From: Prochlorococcaceae cyanobacterium jk18x1bzbins.87
GTDB taxonomy: Bacteria > Cyanobacteriota > Cyanobacteriia > PCC-6307 > Cyanobiaceae
DNA: 64,000 bases
Assembly: GCA_022826535.1 (NCBI GenBank)
Contig: JAJDUS010000129.1
Span: 1 to 64,000 of the forward strand
Reading direction: 5' to 3'
Shown: positions 36,701 through 48,017 of the stretch, one piece after another
Numbering within the stretch: the stretch's first letter is position 1
How the letters are laid out: each line of letters opens with the position of its first letter
The notes under the pieces: generated by a model
The model's database searches: none
What the model was told of the DNA's origin: nothing
What the model saw: only the letters and a program-made list of their open reading frames with translations
Made by a program: the position numbers and the translations under genes

Positions 36701-38187
36701 TTGCCGATCAATCATCTCGTCAACTCAAGCAGTATTGCAAGAAGCATGGACTGAAAGCTTATTCCAAGCTCAACAAGTCAGCGCTTTGCGCAGCCCTGAA
36801 GAACGCTGGTGTGCAAGCCCCACCACGTCCCTTGGAGAATTTGGATCGGCCGCAGCTTGTACAACTTGCAGACAAGCTTGATCCCATAGGAGAGCAAGCT
36901 TCAATCCTGCTGCGGCAAAGTCTTGAGCAGCAATCCATCAAGACACTGGAAAAACTCTGCAAGGAGCATGATTTGAAGCCATTTTCAAAGCAGAGTCAGC
37001 TCGCTAAAAAGGCTGAACTCTGCCAAAAGCTTAGCCAGGCGGGGATTCTTCCTCCACCTCCACCCCTGGCTCAGCTCAAGAAAGGTGAGCTTATTGCGCT
37101 GATCCGGGAGATGGAGCCCCCTGCCTCGACCGAGGTGCCTGCTGTGGTTGAGCCGCCCGTGATGACGGAAGAGGACCGTGTCCACGTTTATGACATCCCC
37201 TTGGGGCGCAATGTCATGGTTTCCGATGGTCATCAGGTCCAGGCGGGAAGCGCACTAACCGATGGACCCATCAATCCCCACGAGCTCCTGGAGACTCACT
37301 TCAAGGACTTGCTGCGCCGTCGTCACTCCACAATGGAGGCCGCCCAAGGTGCCATTGCTACTGTGCAGCAGCGCCTGGTTGATGAGGTGCAGTCGGTGTA
37401 TCGGTCTCAGGGGGTCACCATTGATAACAAGCACATTGAGGTGATCGTGCGCCAAATGACCAGCAAGGTGCGTATTGAAGATGCTGGGGACACCACTCTT
37501 CTCCCTGGGGAGCTGGTGGAGCTTCCCGAAGTAGCCAAAGTCAATGCAGCCATCGCTGTGACCGGTGGCATGGAAGCCCAGTTCTCCCCCATGCTTCTGG
37601 GCATCACCAAGGCTTCTCTCAATACCGATAGCTTTATCTCCGCTGCCAGTTTCCAGGAAACCACTCGGGTCCTGACGGAGGCGGCCATTGAGGGCAAAAG
37701 CGATTTGCTCCGTGGCCTGAAGGAGAATGTGATCATTGGCCGTCTGATTCCTGCGGGTACAGGTTTTGATGGCTTTGATGATCAGTTGCGGGATGAGGCT
37801 GGCCCCCATCCCGACATTCTTGACGATGATCAAACTGGTTATCGTCGCATGTCCAGTTTGCGGCCGGACTATACGGTGGAGATTCCTGTTCCCAGCCATT
37901 CTGCTCCCGTTCTGGATGACCCATCCGATGAGCAGCTGCGCAAAGCCCGCCATCGGATTGATGATGTCAGCGCCAGCGCTGCTGCCTTGACCCTCCCGGG
38001 TGAGCACCAGGACCAGGTGGACACAGGTTTTCCGTCCGCAATCCTTCCTGAGGAACAGGCTGACACAGTAGAAGAGGCTGAAGAACGCCTGAAGAACTCG
38101 GAGGAGGACATCACCCATGACAGCCCACAGGCAGAAGCCCTGGAAACAGACCAGCCTCAGCCCATGGATGAGAGGGGTGAATCTTAG
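30775..38187 (+). CDS. rpoC2: DNA-directed RNA polymerase subunit beta' (C-terminal part), giant form with three insertions
   Basis: A 2470-aa protein; relatives have about 1370 residues. Conserved parts appear in order: [37 protein letters not shown] (bridge helix region), DCGT and CRHCYGWA (zinc site), [19 protein letters not shown] (trigger loop, 574-591), [20 protein letters not shown] (after SI3), [40 protein letters not shown] and [17 protein letters not shown]. Extra sequence lies at about 280-507 (A), 1229-1675 (B, inside SI3) and 1794-2142 (C). SI3 therefore spans about 597-1734 instead of roughly 650 residues. The reading frame is intact over 7.4 kb. The start ATG follows rpoC1 by 53 bases. 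Confidence 0.96.
   Translation: [2470 protein letters not shown]
31612..32295 (+). repeat. RpoC2 insertion A: two SI3-like modules upstream of the zinc-site cysteines
   Basis: Replaces about 20 ordinary residues between GRLTAED and [13 protein letters not shown] with about 228. Two diverged copies of one module are visible: the core [18 protein letters not shown] begins at 31648, and [18 protein letters not shown] begins at 31972. Each core is followed by a K/G-x-L-x-x-P-G-D turn, a strand pair ([19 protein letters not shown] or [19 protein letters not shown]) and a W-V-E turn ([20 protein letters not shown]). The same pattern occurs natively in SI3 of this protein. The site lies between Cys of DCGT and Cys of LTCET, that is, within the second zinc-binding region. 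Confidence 0.85.
33430..33801 (+). repeat. Native SI3 module of RpoC2 (founder of the repeats)
   Basis: [20 protein letters not shown], then [19 protein letters not shown], then a GG-x-V-x-x-C core ([10 protein letters not shown]), [27 protein letters not shown] and [15 protein letters not shown]. This segment aligns with the corresponding SI3 segment found in ordinary picocyanobacterial RpoC2, so it is taken as the ancestral copy from which the extra modules arose. Confidence 0.75.
34459..35799 (+). repeat. RpoC2 insertion B: four tandem SI3-like modules within SI3
   Basis: About 447 residues inserted between [13 protein letters not shown] and [20 protein letters not shown]. The four cores are [20 protein letters not shown] (from 34471), [20 protein letters not shown] (34798), [20 protein letters not shown] (35134) and [20 protein letters not shown] (35499). 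Each is followed by strands of the type [18 protein letters not shown] and ends with a hydrophobic [15 protein letters not shown]-like hairpin. Spacing is roughly 110-122 codons. Copies three and four are closest to each other. Identity is low enough that this is not an assembly duplication. Confidence 0.87.
36154..37200 (+). repeat. RpoC2 insertion C: tandem SAP/Rho_N-like helical repeats
   Basis: About 349 residues inserted between DGSYDIP and [12 protein letters not shown], shortly after the trigger loop. Four helical units are seen: [20 protein letters not shown] (from 36271), [20 protein letters not shown] (36484), [20 protein letters not shown] (36724) and [20 protein letters not shown] (36946). 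Each ends in LC-x-x-L-x-x-AG. Spacers repeat as [20 protein letters not shown] and [12 protein letters not shown]-type segments, giving a unit of about 77 residues. The motif K-x-L-x-x-L-C-K-x-H-G-L-K-x-Y-S-K-x-x-K resembles the nucleic-acid-binding Rho N-terminal and SAP folds. An exact 11-base direct repeat (TATGACATCCC) occurs at 36142 and 37189, at the two borders. Confidence 0.85.
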
Positions 38188-38193
38188 CCTTGA

Positions 38194-39476
<1,283 letters not shown>

Positions 39477-39514
39477 TCCATGGACCGCTCCCGTCATGAT
39501 TGCCCCCTGCAGCC

Positions 39515-41368
<1,854 letters not shown>

Positions 41369-41456
41369 ACCGCACCACTGCTGAGATTGATCTCAGTTTG
41401 ACAGGGGTGACGGAGGGGCGCCAGTGGCCATGGTCCTGAAGGTGGTGAAACCGAAA

Positions 41457-41471
41457 CCTTGCACTGCAAGG
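41457..41471 (-). terminator. Probable terminator hairpin after psaC
   Basis: CCTTGCAGTGCAAGG on the minus strand forms a 5-7 bp palindrome three bases after the psaC stop codon and is followed by TTTCGGTTTC. The stem is short, so strength is uncertain. Confidence 0.45.
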
Positions 41472-41474
41472 GGC

Positions 41475-41759
<285 letters not shown>

Positions 41760-41942
41760 TCATTTTCCACTCATCCGCAAGATGCAACGATCACGTCACG
41801 GTTGTTTACGCGCCATGCCCATGGCGCCTGGAGGGCAAGCCAAGAGGTCCATGGCGTTCGGAATCCCATGGGCAAACCCAGCACCGATGGGGAAGGCCAC
41901 CATCCTCTAAAGTGCTTGGCTGCACTTGCAGTCCCAAGCCCC

Positions 41943-42209
41943 ATGAGCGACCCCCTCGCCACCCTTGAACAGGATGTCATTGACATTGTCTCTGAAGTGC
42001 TCAGTGTCAGTGACAGGCCGGTCACCCAGGAGAGTCACTTCCAAAACGACCTGGGGGCCGATTCTCTTGACACGGTTGAGTTGGTGATGGCCCTTGAGGA
42101 AAAGTTCGAGATTGACATTCCTGACGAGGCTGCCGAAGGGATCACCACCGTAGGTGAAGCGGTGGCGTACATCCGTGAGCAGCGCTCCTCCGCATCAGGG
42201 GAGGGTTGA
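41943..42209 (+). CDS. acpP: Acyl carrier protein
   Basis: An 88-aa carrier for fatty acid synthesis. The phosphopantetheine site is the Ser in [13 protein letters not shown], followed by [20 protein letters not shown]. The start [16 protein letters not shown] fits the family; the longer upstream open frame has no homologous sequence. FabF follows after 39 bases, the standard acpP-fabF arrangement. Confidence 0.96.
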   Translation: MSDPLATLEQDVIDIVSEVLSVSDRPVTQESHFQNDLGADSLDTVELVMALEEKFEIDIPDEAAEGITTVGEAVAYIREQRSSASGEG

Positions 42210-42248
42210 TGGCAGCCTCCCAACGCAACGTCCCCACCCTCTAACATC

Positions 42249-43505
42249 ATGCCCACTTCCGCAGGACCATGCCGTGTTGTGGTCACCGGCCTTGGCGCCG
42301 TGACCCCCATTGGCAACGATGTTGAGTGCTATCGGCAAGCCTTGTGCGCCGGCGTCAACGGGGTTGGACCCATCACCCATTTTGACGCCAGTCACCATGG
42401 CTGCCGTTTTGCGGCGGAGGTGAAGGACTTTGATCCCAGTGGTCATCTGGACCGGAAAGAGGCGAAGCGTTGGGAGCGATTTTGCCAATTTGGCGTGGTG
42501 ACCGCGAAACAGGCCCTGGCCCAGTCCGGGCTCAAGATCACCGAGGACAATGCCGACCGTGTTGGTGTGCTGATCGGGTCGGGCATCGGCGGCGTGCTGC
42601 TGATGGAGACCCAGGCGCTGGTGATGGACAAGAGGGGTCCGGATCGGGTCAGTCCCTTCACTGTGCCCATGATGATCCCCAATATGGCCACCGGCCTCAC
42701 CGCCATTGCCCTGGGGGCCCAAGGCCCAAGCAATGCGGTTTGCACCGCCTGCGCGGCAGGATCCAATGCCATCGGAGATGCCTTCCGCACCATTCAGTAC
42801 GGTGATGCGGATGCCATGATCTGCGGCGGCACCGAGTCCCCCATCTCCCCCCTGAGTGTGGCGGGCTTCGCCAGTGCCCGGGCTTTATCGTCCCGGAACG
42901 ATGATCCAGCCCATGCCAGCCGGCCCTTTGATGCCCACCGGGATGGCTTTGTGATGGGGGAGGGATCTGGAATGCTTCTCCTGGAAGAGTTGGGCCACGC
43001 CCAGGCCAGGGGTGCCCGGATCCTGGCGGAAATCATTGGCTACGGCAGCACCTGTGATGCCCACCACATCACTGCTCCCCCCGCTGGCGGTGGCCCTGCC
43101 GCCAAAGCCATGGCCCGCTGCCTGGCGGATGGGCGCCTGGAGCCCAGCCAAGTGGACTATATCAATGCCCATGGCACCAGCACGGGGGCCAATGACAGGA
43201 CGGAAACGGCCGCCATTAAAATGGCCCTGGGAGACGATGTGGCCCACTCCATCCCGGTAAGCTCCACAAAATCCATGACAGGCCACCTGCTGGGTGGATC
43301 CGGAGGGATTGAAGCCGTGGCCACAGTGCTGGCCCTCACCCATGGCTTTGTCCCCCCCACCATCAACCATGCAGTCCCTGACCCGGACTGTGACCTGGAT
43401 TACGTTCCCAACGAAGCCCGGGAGCTGGCGGTCAACGTTGCCTTGTCCAATTCCTTCGGCTTTGGCGGGCACAACGTTTGCCTGGCGTTTCGGCGCTGGA
43501 GTTAA
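42249..43505 (+). CDS. fabF: 3-oxoacyl-[acyl-carrier-protein] synthase II
   Basis: A 418-aa condensing enzyme elongating acyl-ACP. The nucleophile is Cys168 in NAVCTACAAGSNAIG. The two catalytic histidines are in INAHGTSTGANDRTE and TKSMTGHLLGGSGGIEA, and the C-terminal NSFGFGGHNVCLAFRR is typical. It lies directly between its partner acpP and tkt. Confidence 0.96.
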   Translation: MPTSAGPCRVVVTGLGAVTPIGNDVECYRQALCAGVNGVGPITHFDASHHGCRFAAEVKDFDPSGHLDRKEAKRWERFCQFGVVTAKQALAQSGLKITEDNADRVGVLIGSGIGGVLLMETQALVMDKRGPDRVSPFTVPMMIPNMATGLTAIALGAQGPSNAVCTACAAGSNAIGDAFRTIQYGDADAMICGGTESPISPLSVAGFASARALSSRNDDPAHASRPFDAHRDGFVMGEGSGMLLLEELGHAQARGARILAEIIGYGSTCDAHHITAPPAGGGPAAKAMARCLADGRLEPSQVDYINAHGTSTGANDRTETAAIKMALGDDVAHSIPVSSTKSMTGHLLGGSGGIEAVATVLALTHGFVPPTINHAVPDPDCDLDYVPNEARELAVNVALSNSFGFGGHNVCLAFRRWS

Positions 43506-43559
43506 TTCTTGCTTCCCCTCCTCATCACCCCTCCCCCACCATTCATCCCTTCTTGCCCC

Positions 43560-45572
43560 ATGGTTGCCGCACCTGTTTCCATTGATACCCTCTGCGTCAA
43601 CAGCATCCGTTTTCTGGCCATTGATGCGGTCAACCAAGCCAAAAGCGGCCACCCCGGCCTGCCCATGGGCGCGGCGCCCATGGGCTATGCCCTTTGGGAC
43701 AAGGCGATGCGCCACAATCCCAAGAATCCCAAGTGGTTCAACCGGGATCGCTTTGTCCTGTCTGCTGGCCATGGCTGCATGTTGCTCTATGCCCTGTTGC
43801 ACCTGACGGGCTATGACAGCGTGTCCCTGGAGGACATCAGGCAGTTCCGCCAGTGGGGCTCCAAAACGCCAGGGCATCCGGAAACCTTTGAAACCGCCGG
43901 CGTTGAGGTGACCACAGGTCCCCTGGGGTCCGGCCTGGCCAATGCCGTTGGTCTGGCCATTGCAGAGGCCCATCTGGCCGCCCGGTTTAACCGGCCGGAC
44001 TGCACCATCGTGGATCACTACACCTACGTGATCATGGGGGACGGCTGCAATCAGGAGGGGGTGGCCTCGGAAGCCTGTTCCCTGGCGGGTCACCTGAAGC
44101 TGGGGAAGCTGATCGCCCTCTACGACGACAATCACATCACTATTGATGGGGACACCGGCGTGTCCTTCACCGAGGACGTGCTGAAGCGCTATGAGGCCTA
44201 CGGCTGGCATGTGCAGCATGTCCCCGACGGCAATACCAATGTGGACGGCATCACCAGCGCCATTGAGGCGGCAAAGGCCGTCAAGGATCGGCCCAGCATC
44301 ATCAAGGTAACCACCATCATTGGCTATGGCTCCCCCAACAAGAGCAACACCGGTGGCGCCCACGGCACTCCCCTGGGTTTGGAAGAGGCCCAGTTCACCC
44401 GCGAGAATCTGGGATGGGACTATGGCCTGTTTGAAGTGCCCCAGGAGGCCTATGACCAGTTTCGCCAGGCGGTGGAGCGGGGTGCCGCCGCGGAAGCCCA
44501 GTGGAACCACACCCTGAGTGACTACCGCAAGAGCTATCCCGAGGCTGCAGCTGAGCTGGAGCGGATGCTGCGGGGCGAACTGCCCCAAGGCTGGGATCAG
44601 GACCTGCCCATGTATACACCGGAAGACAAAGGTCTGGCCACGCGGAAACACTCGCAGCTTTGCCTGGCTGCCCTGGGTCCGCGCCTGCCTGAACTCATTG
44701 GGGGCTCCGCTGATCTGACCCACTCCAACTACACGGACATCAAAGGGGAAAAGGGGTCATTCCAGGCTGAAACACCGGAGAAGCGCTATCTCCATTTCGG
44801 GGTGCGGGAACATGCCATGGCGGCCGTGATCAACGGCATTGCCTATCACGACAGCGGCTTGATTCCCTATGGGGGCACCTTCCTGGTGTTTGCGGACTAT
44901 ATGCGGGGTTCCATGCGGCTTTCAGCCCTCTCAGGACTGGGGGTTCTCTATGTGCTCACCCATGATTCCATCGGGGTGGGAGAAGACGGCCCCACCCACC
45001 AGCCTGTGGAAACCATGGCCTCCCTGCGGGCCATGCCCAACATGGTGGTCATCCGTCCGGGTGACGGCAATGAAACCAGCGGCGCCTACAAGGTGGCCAT
45101 CCGTAACCGGAAACGCCCCACTGCCCTGGCCCTCAGCCGCCAGGGAATGCCCAACCAGGCCAACTCTTCCGCGGAAAAGGTGGCCCAGGGGGCCTACATC
45201 CTGGAGGACTGCTCCGGTGTACCTGAACTGATTCTCATCGGCACTGGCAGTGAGTTGGACCTCTGCGTCCAGGCCGCCAAGCAGCTCACCGCCATGGGCC
45301 ACCGGATCCGGGTTGTGTCCATGCCCTCCATGGAATTGTTTGAGGAGCAAAGCCCCGCCTACCGGGGCTCCGTTCTTCCCCCAACGGTGCGGAAACGCCT
45401 TGTGGTGGAAGCTGCAGCGGCGTTCGGGTGGCATAAGTACATCGGTCTGGATGGGGACAGCGTGACCATGGGCCGTTTTGGGGCCTCTGCCCCCGGTGGC
45501 ACGTGCATGGAAAAATTCGGCTTCACCACCGCCAACGTGGTGGCCAAGGCCCAGGCACTTCTGGCGGCTTAA
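43560..45572 (+). CDS. tktA: Transketolase
   Basis: A 670-aa thiamine diphosphate enzyme of the Calvin and pentose phosphate pathways. It has [20 protein letters not shown], the ThDP/Mg motif [20 protein letters not shown] and the pyrimidine domain with [17 protein letters not shown]. The start chosen is the ATG of [14 protein letters not shown]; the frame opens 17 codons earlier without similarity. Its TAA overlaps the stop of the convergent gene in TTAA. Confidence 0.96.
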   Translation: MVAAPVSIDTLCVNSIRFLAIDAVNQAKSGHPGLPMGAAPMGYALWDKAMRHNPKNPKWFNRDRFVLSAGHGCMLLYALLHLTGYDSVSLEDIRQFRQWGSKTPGHPETFETAGVEVTTGPLGSGLANAVGLAIAEAHLAARFNRPDCTIVDHYTYVIMGDGCNQEGVASEACSLAGHLKLGKLIALYDDNHITIDGDTGVSFTEDVLKRYEAYGWHVQHVPDGNTNVDGITSAIEAAKAVKDRPSIIKVTTIIGYGSPNKSNTGGAHGTPLGLEEAQFTRENLGWDYGLFEVPQEAYDQFRQAVERGAAAEAQWNHTLSDYRKSYPEAAAELERMLRGELPQGWDQDLPMYTPEDKGLATRKHSQLCLAALGPRLPELIGGSADLTHSNYTDIKGEKGSFQAETPEKRYLHFGVREHAMAAVINGIAYHDSGLIPYGGTFLVFADYMRGSMRLSALSGLGVLYVLTHDSIGVGEDGPTHQPVETMASLRAMPNMVVIRPGDGNETSGAYKVAIRNRKRPTALALSRQGMPNQANSSAEKVAQGAYILEDCSGVPELILIGTGSELDLCVQAAKQLTAMGHRIRVVSMPSMELFEEQSPAYRGSVLPPTVRKRLVVEAAAAFGWHKYIGLDGDSVTMGRFGASAPGGTCMEKFGFTTANVVAKAQALLAA

Positions 45573-46429
45573 GCACCCAGCGCCTGCAGAACCTCTGTTG
45601 GACGCAACTGGCTCAGGGGAGGCAGGGGTTTGATGGCATCCCGCTGGGGCAACCGGCGGGGATCCTCCATCCCTGCCGCCACCAGGGCAGTTCCCGTGAG
45701 CACCGCCAACTGGGCCAGACGGGGTTCATCGGTGAGCACCACATCCACACTGGCCACGGTGGCGGCCTCGGCCATCACCGTGGCTGCTGCACAGCGCTGA
45801 ATGCCGCCAGGCGCTTCCCCCTCCGGCGCCAGCCACAGCAGACGCACCGAGGGAACAGCCCGACCCACCGCCTCCACCAACTCCCGCCAGTCATCTGTCG
45901 ACCAGCCCGACCCTGCGCCGGGCGCCAACAGCAAAGCGGGACCATTTCCCTGGGGCAGGCACCCCCTGGCTTCTGCCAGAGCACCCTGGGGGAGAGGAAG
46001 GCGATAGGCGTTGGCGTCACAATGCACCCCCAGGGGCTGTAGCCAGGCCTGCAACGCCTCACCACGCCATCCTGGCGACTCTTTCACCCGCTCCGTCGCG
46101 GAAAACCCGCCACTGGCCACCCGCATGGGGATGTGGGTCAGGCTCAGCAACAGGTCAATGGACCAGTCCGTGGACCCATTGAGGCTGACCTGAAAATCCG
46201 GCTCCCGCACCCGCCCCAGCAGATTGGTCCAATCCGCAAGGGACCACCGCTGACCAAAGGCAAAGGAGATACAGTGCTCCACCGCTGGGAGCAGGGTCCA
46301 GATGGGCGCCACCTCAGCCGGACAGACCACATGCAATTGGGCCGACCGTTGTTCTGCCAGCGCGGCCAGGGTGGGTAGGGCCTGCAACTGGTCCTCTTCT
46401 CCTCCAGGCAGGAGAGCCAGCACCTGCAT
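45569..46429 (-). CDS. Glycosyltransferase family 9 (heptosyltransferase-like) protein
   Basis: A 286-aa protein with the layout of the ADP-heptose:LPS heptosyltransferase family. The N-terminal Rossmann part has [21 protein letters not shown], a central [20 protein letters not shown] corresponds to the GT9 C-domain loop, and [20 protein letters not shown] resembles the donor-site Gly/Asp region. It is shorter and less conserved than true WaaC/WaaF, so the sugar donor is uncertain. It diverges from ispD. Role in outer-membrane or cell-surface glycan synthesis is inferred. Confidence 0.65.
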   Translation of the reverse strand: MQVLALLPGGEEDQLQALPTLAALAEQRSAQLHVVCPAEVAPIWTLLPAVEHCISFAFGQRWSLADWTNLLGRVREPDFQVSLNGSTDWSIDLLLSLTHIPMRVASGGFSATERVKESPGWRGEALQAWLQPLGVHCDANAYRLPLPQGALAEARGCLPQGNGPALLLAPGAGSGWSTDDWRELVEAVGRAVPSVRLLWLAPEGEAPGGIQRCAAATVMAEAATVASVDVVLTDEPRLAQLAVLTGTALVAAGMEDPRRLPQRDAIKPLPPLSQLRPTEVLQALGA

Positions 46430-46492
46430 CGTGATCCTGCGTACCCAGCAAGTTTATGAATGGCAGGCTGAGATGACCATCAAGGAGGAGAA

Positions 46493-47173
46493 ATGCACGT
46501 ATTGGTTGCCGCCGCGGGCAGCGGCCGCCGTGTAGGCGCTGATCGGAACAAGTTGCTGCTGCCGGTGGCCGGACGGCCTGTTCTGGCCTGGACCGTAGCC
46601 GCCGCCCTGCAGAGCCGCCGGATCCGGTGGATCGGCATCATCGGCCACCCCCACGACCAGGAGGCCATCCTGGCCATCCTCCATTCCCTGAAACCCCATC
46701 GCCCAATCCACTGGATTGATGGGGGCCAGAGCCGTCAGGATTCCGTGCAGCGGGGTCTGGCTGGCCTCCCTGCCGATGCCCGCCACGTGCTGATCCATGA
46801 TGGGGCCAGGTGTCTCGTTGCGCCCCGGCTTTTTGATCGCTGCGCTGACGCGGTTGAACACCGTGGCGCCGTGATTGCTGCCGTTCCCGTGACAGACACC
46901 ATCAAGCGGGTGTCCCCGGATCAGCAGGTGGAGGCCACCATCGACCGCTCCCAACTCTGGGCGGCCCAGACACCCCAGGGCTTCCCTGTGGGGCAACTGC
47001 GCCAGGCCCACCACCTGGCCCGTGAACGCCAACTGGCGGTGACGGATGATGCGGCCCTGTTTGAAGTCCTGGGTTGGCCCGTGGCGGTGGAACCAGGTAG
47101 CCCCCGGAATTTCAAAATCACCACCCCCTTTGACCTGGAGCTGGCAGCATTGCTTCTGCGGTCCAAACCATGA
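46493..47173 (+). CDS. ispD: 2-C-methyl-D-erythritol 4-phosphate cytidylyltransferase
   Basis: A 226-aa MEP-pathway enzyme that activates methylerythritol phosphate with CTP, leading to carotenoids, chlorophyll side chains and quinones. Motifs are [34 protein letters not shown] and [16 protein letters not shown]. The ATG is preceded by a strong AAGGAGGAG. It overlaps the phosphatase gene by ATGA. Confidence 0.95.
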   Translation: MHVLVAAAGSGRRVGADRNKLLLPVAGRPVLAWTVAAALQSRRIRWIGIIGHPHDQEAILAILHSLKPHRPIHWIDGGQSRQDSVQRGLAGLPADARHVLIHDGARCLVAPRLFDRCADAVEHRGAVIAAVPVTDTIKRVSPDQQVEATIDRSQLWAAQTPQGFPVGQLRQAHHLARERQLAVTDDAALFEVLGWPVAVEPGSPRNFKITTPFDLELAALLLRSKP

Positions 47174-47889
47174 CTGAAATGAAACGGCGGCAGCACGGCC
47201 TCCTGGCGGAGGCGACCCCAGGGACCACCCCACCTGGCAGAAACTCCGTAGTGGTGGTGGGGGACATCCACGGCGTGGCCGAACCCCTTCGGCAAATCAT
47301 TGACCAGACCCAAGACACTGGCTGCACCCTGGTGTTTGTGGGGGATCTGATTGATCGGGGGCCGGAAGGTTGCCAGGTGATGGAGATGATCAGGGGGCTG
47401 ATGGCTGATCCTTCGGGTCACGGCTACAGGACGGTGGTGACGTTGCGGGGCAACCACGAGGACATGCTGATGAAGTCCCGCCATGACCACACCTGGAGGG
47501 AGTGCTGGCTAGTGAACGGGGGTCAGCCGGAGGATCAGGCGTGGCTGGATCGGAATCAGGGGTGGGGATGGCTGGAAAGCTTCCCGCTGGTCTATGAACA
47601 CCCCCGCCCCGTCCTCTTCGATGACAGGCCATGCAGGCTTCTTGTTTCCCATGCATCTCTGAATCCCAAGCGGGATCTGAAAGATCAGGATGAGGAGGAC
47701 CTGCTGTGGAACCGGAAGGTGGCGGGGTTTGGTCAAGACACCGTCTGTGTCCATGGTCACACCCCCCAGCGCAATGGCAAACCCACCCTGAAAGAGACCC
47801 GCACCGGCCCCGTCCTCATGGTTGATACAGGGGCCGTCTTCACAGGATGCCTGACAGGGATGTGCTTCACGGAAGTGGGGGAAGGGTAG
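47170..47889 (+). CDS. PPP-type metallophosphatase (serine/threonine phosphatase or ApaH-like)
   Basis: A 239-aa calcineurin-like enzyme with the PPP motifs [24 protein letters not shown] and VHGHTPQ, arranged as in bacterial PrpA/PrpB and phage lambda phosphatases. The substrate could be phosphoprotein or a dinucleotide polyphosphate. It is translationally coupled to ispD. The last 99 bases are present a second time at 48572-48670 with two mismatches, so this gene marks the left edge of an inserted island. Confidence 0.85.
   Translation: MTEMKRRQHGLLAEATPGTTPPGRNSVVVVGDIHGVAEPLRQIIDQTQDTGCTLVFVGDLIDRGPEGCQVMEMIRGLMADPSGHGYRTVVTLRGNHEDMLMKSRHDHTWRECWLVNGGQPEDQAWLDRNQGWGWLESFPLVYEHPRPVLFDDRPCRLLVSHASLNPKRDLKDQDEEDLLWNRKVAGFGQDTVCVHGHTPQRNGKPTLKETRTGPVLMVDTGAVFTGCLTGMCFTEVGEG
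47789..47887 (+). repeat. Original copy of a 99-bp direct duplication (phosphatase 3' end)
   Basis: The last 33 codons of the phosphatase gene are repeated at 48572-48670 in the same orientation, differing at two positions only (ggggcc versus gggacc, and gcttca versus gcttta). The spacing is 783 bases. Confidence 0.95.
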
Positions 47890-48017
47890 CGACTGTCGCC
47901 CCTGTCCAGGAGAAGCCAGTATGCATCGGTTGCCTTCAGGGCATCGTTCTGCTGTATGAGATCCGCTGGGGTGGAAGTGGGGGAAGTGCGGAATGTTAGG
48001 GGGCTTTTTCAACGCTC

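Noticed and set aside
30775-38187. RpoC2 length explained by assembly collapse or fusion of two rpoC2 copies
   Set aside because: Every core motif occurs once, extra modules are strongly diverged from each other, and the frame is open throughout; duplication by misassembly would give near-identical copies.
42885-44723. A 612-codon open frame on the minus strand opposite fabF and transketolase
   Set aside because: It lies antisense to two clear housekeeping genes in GC-rich DNA, where codon bias leaves long shadow frames; the peptide is Gly/His/Gln-rich and has no recognisable domain.
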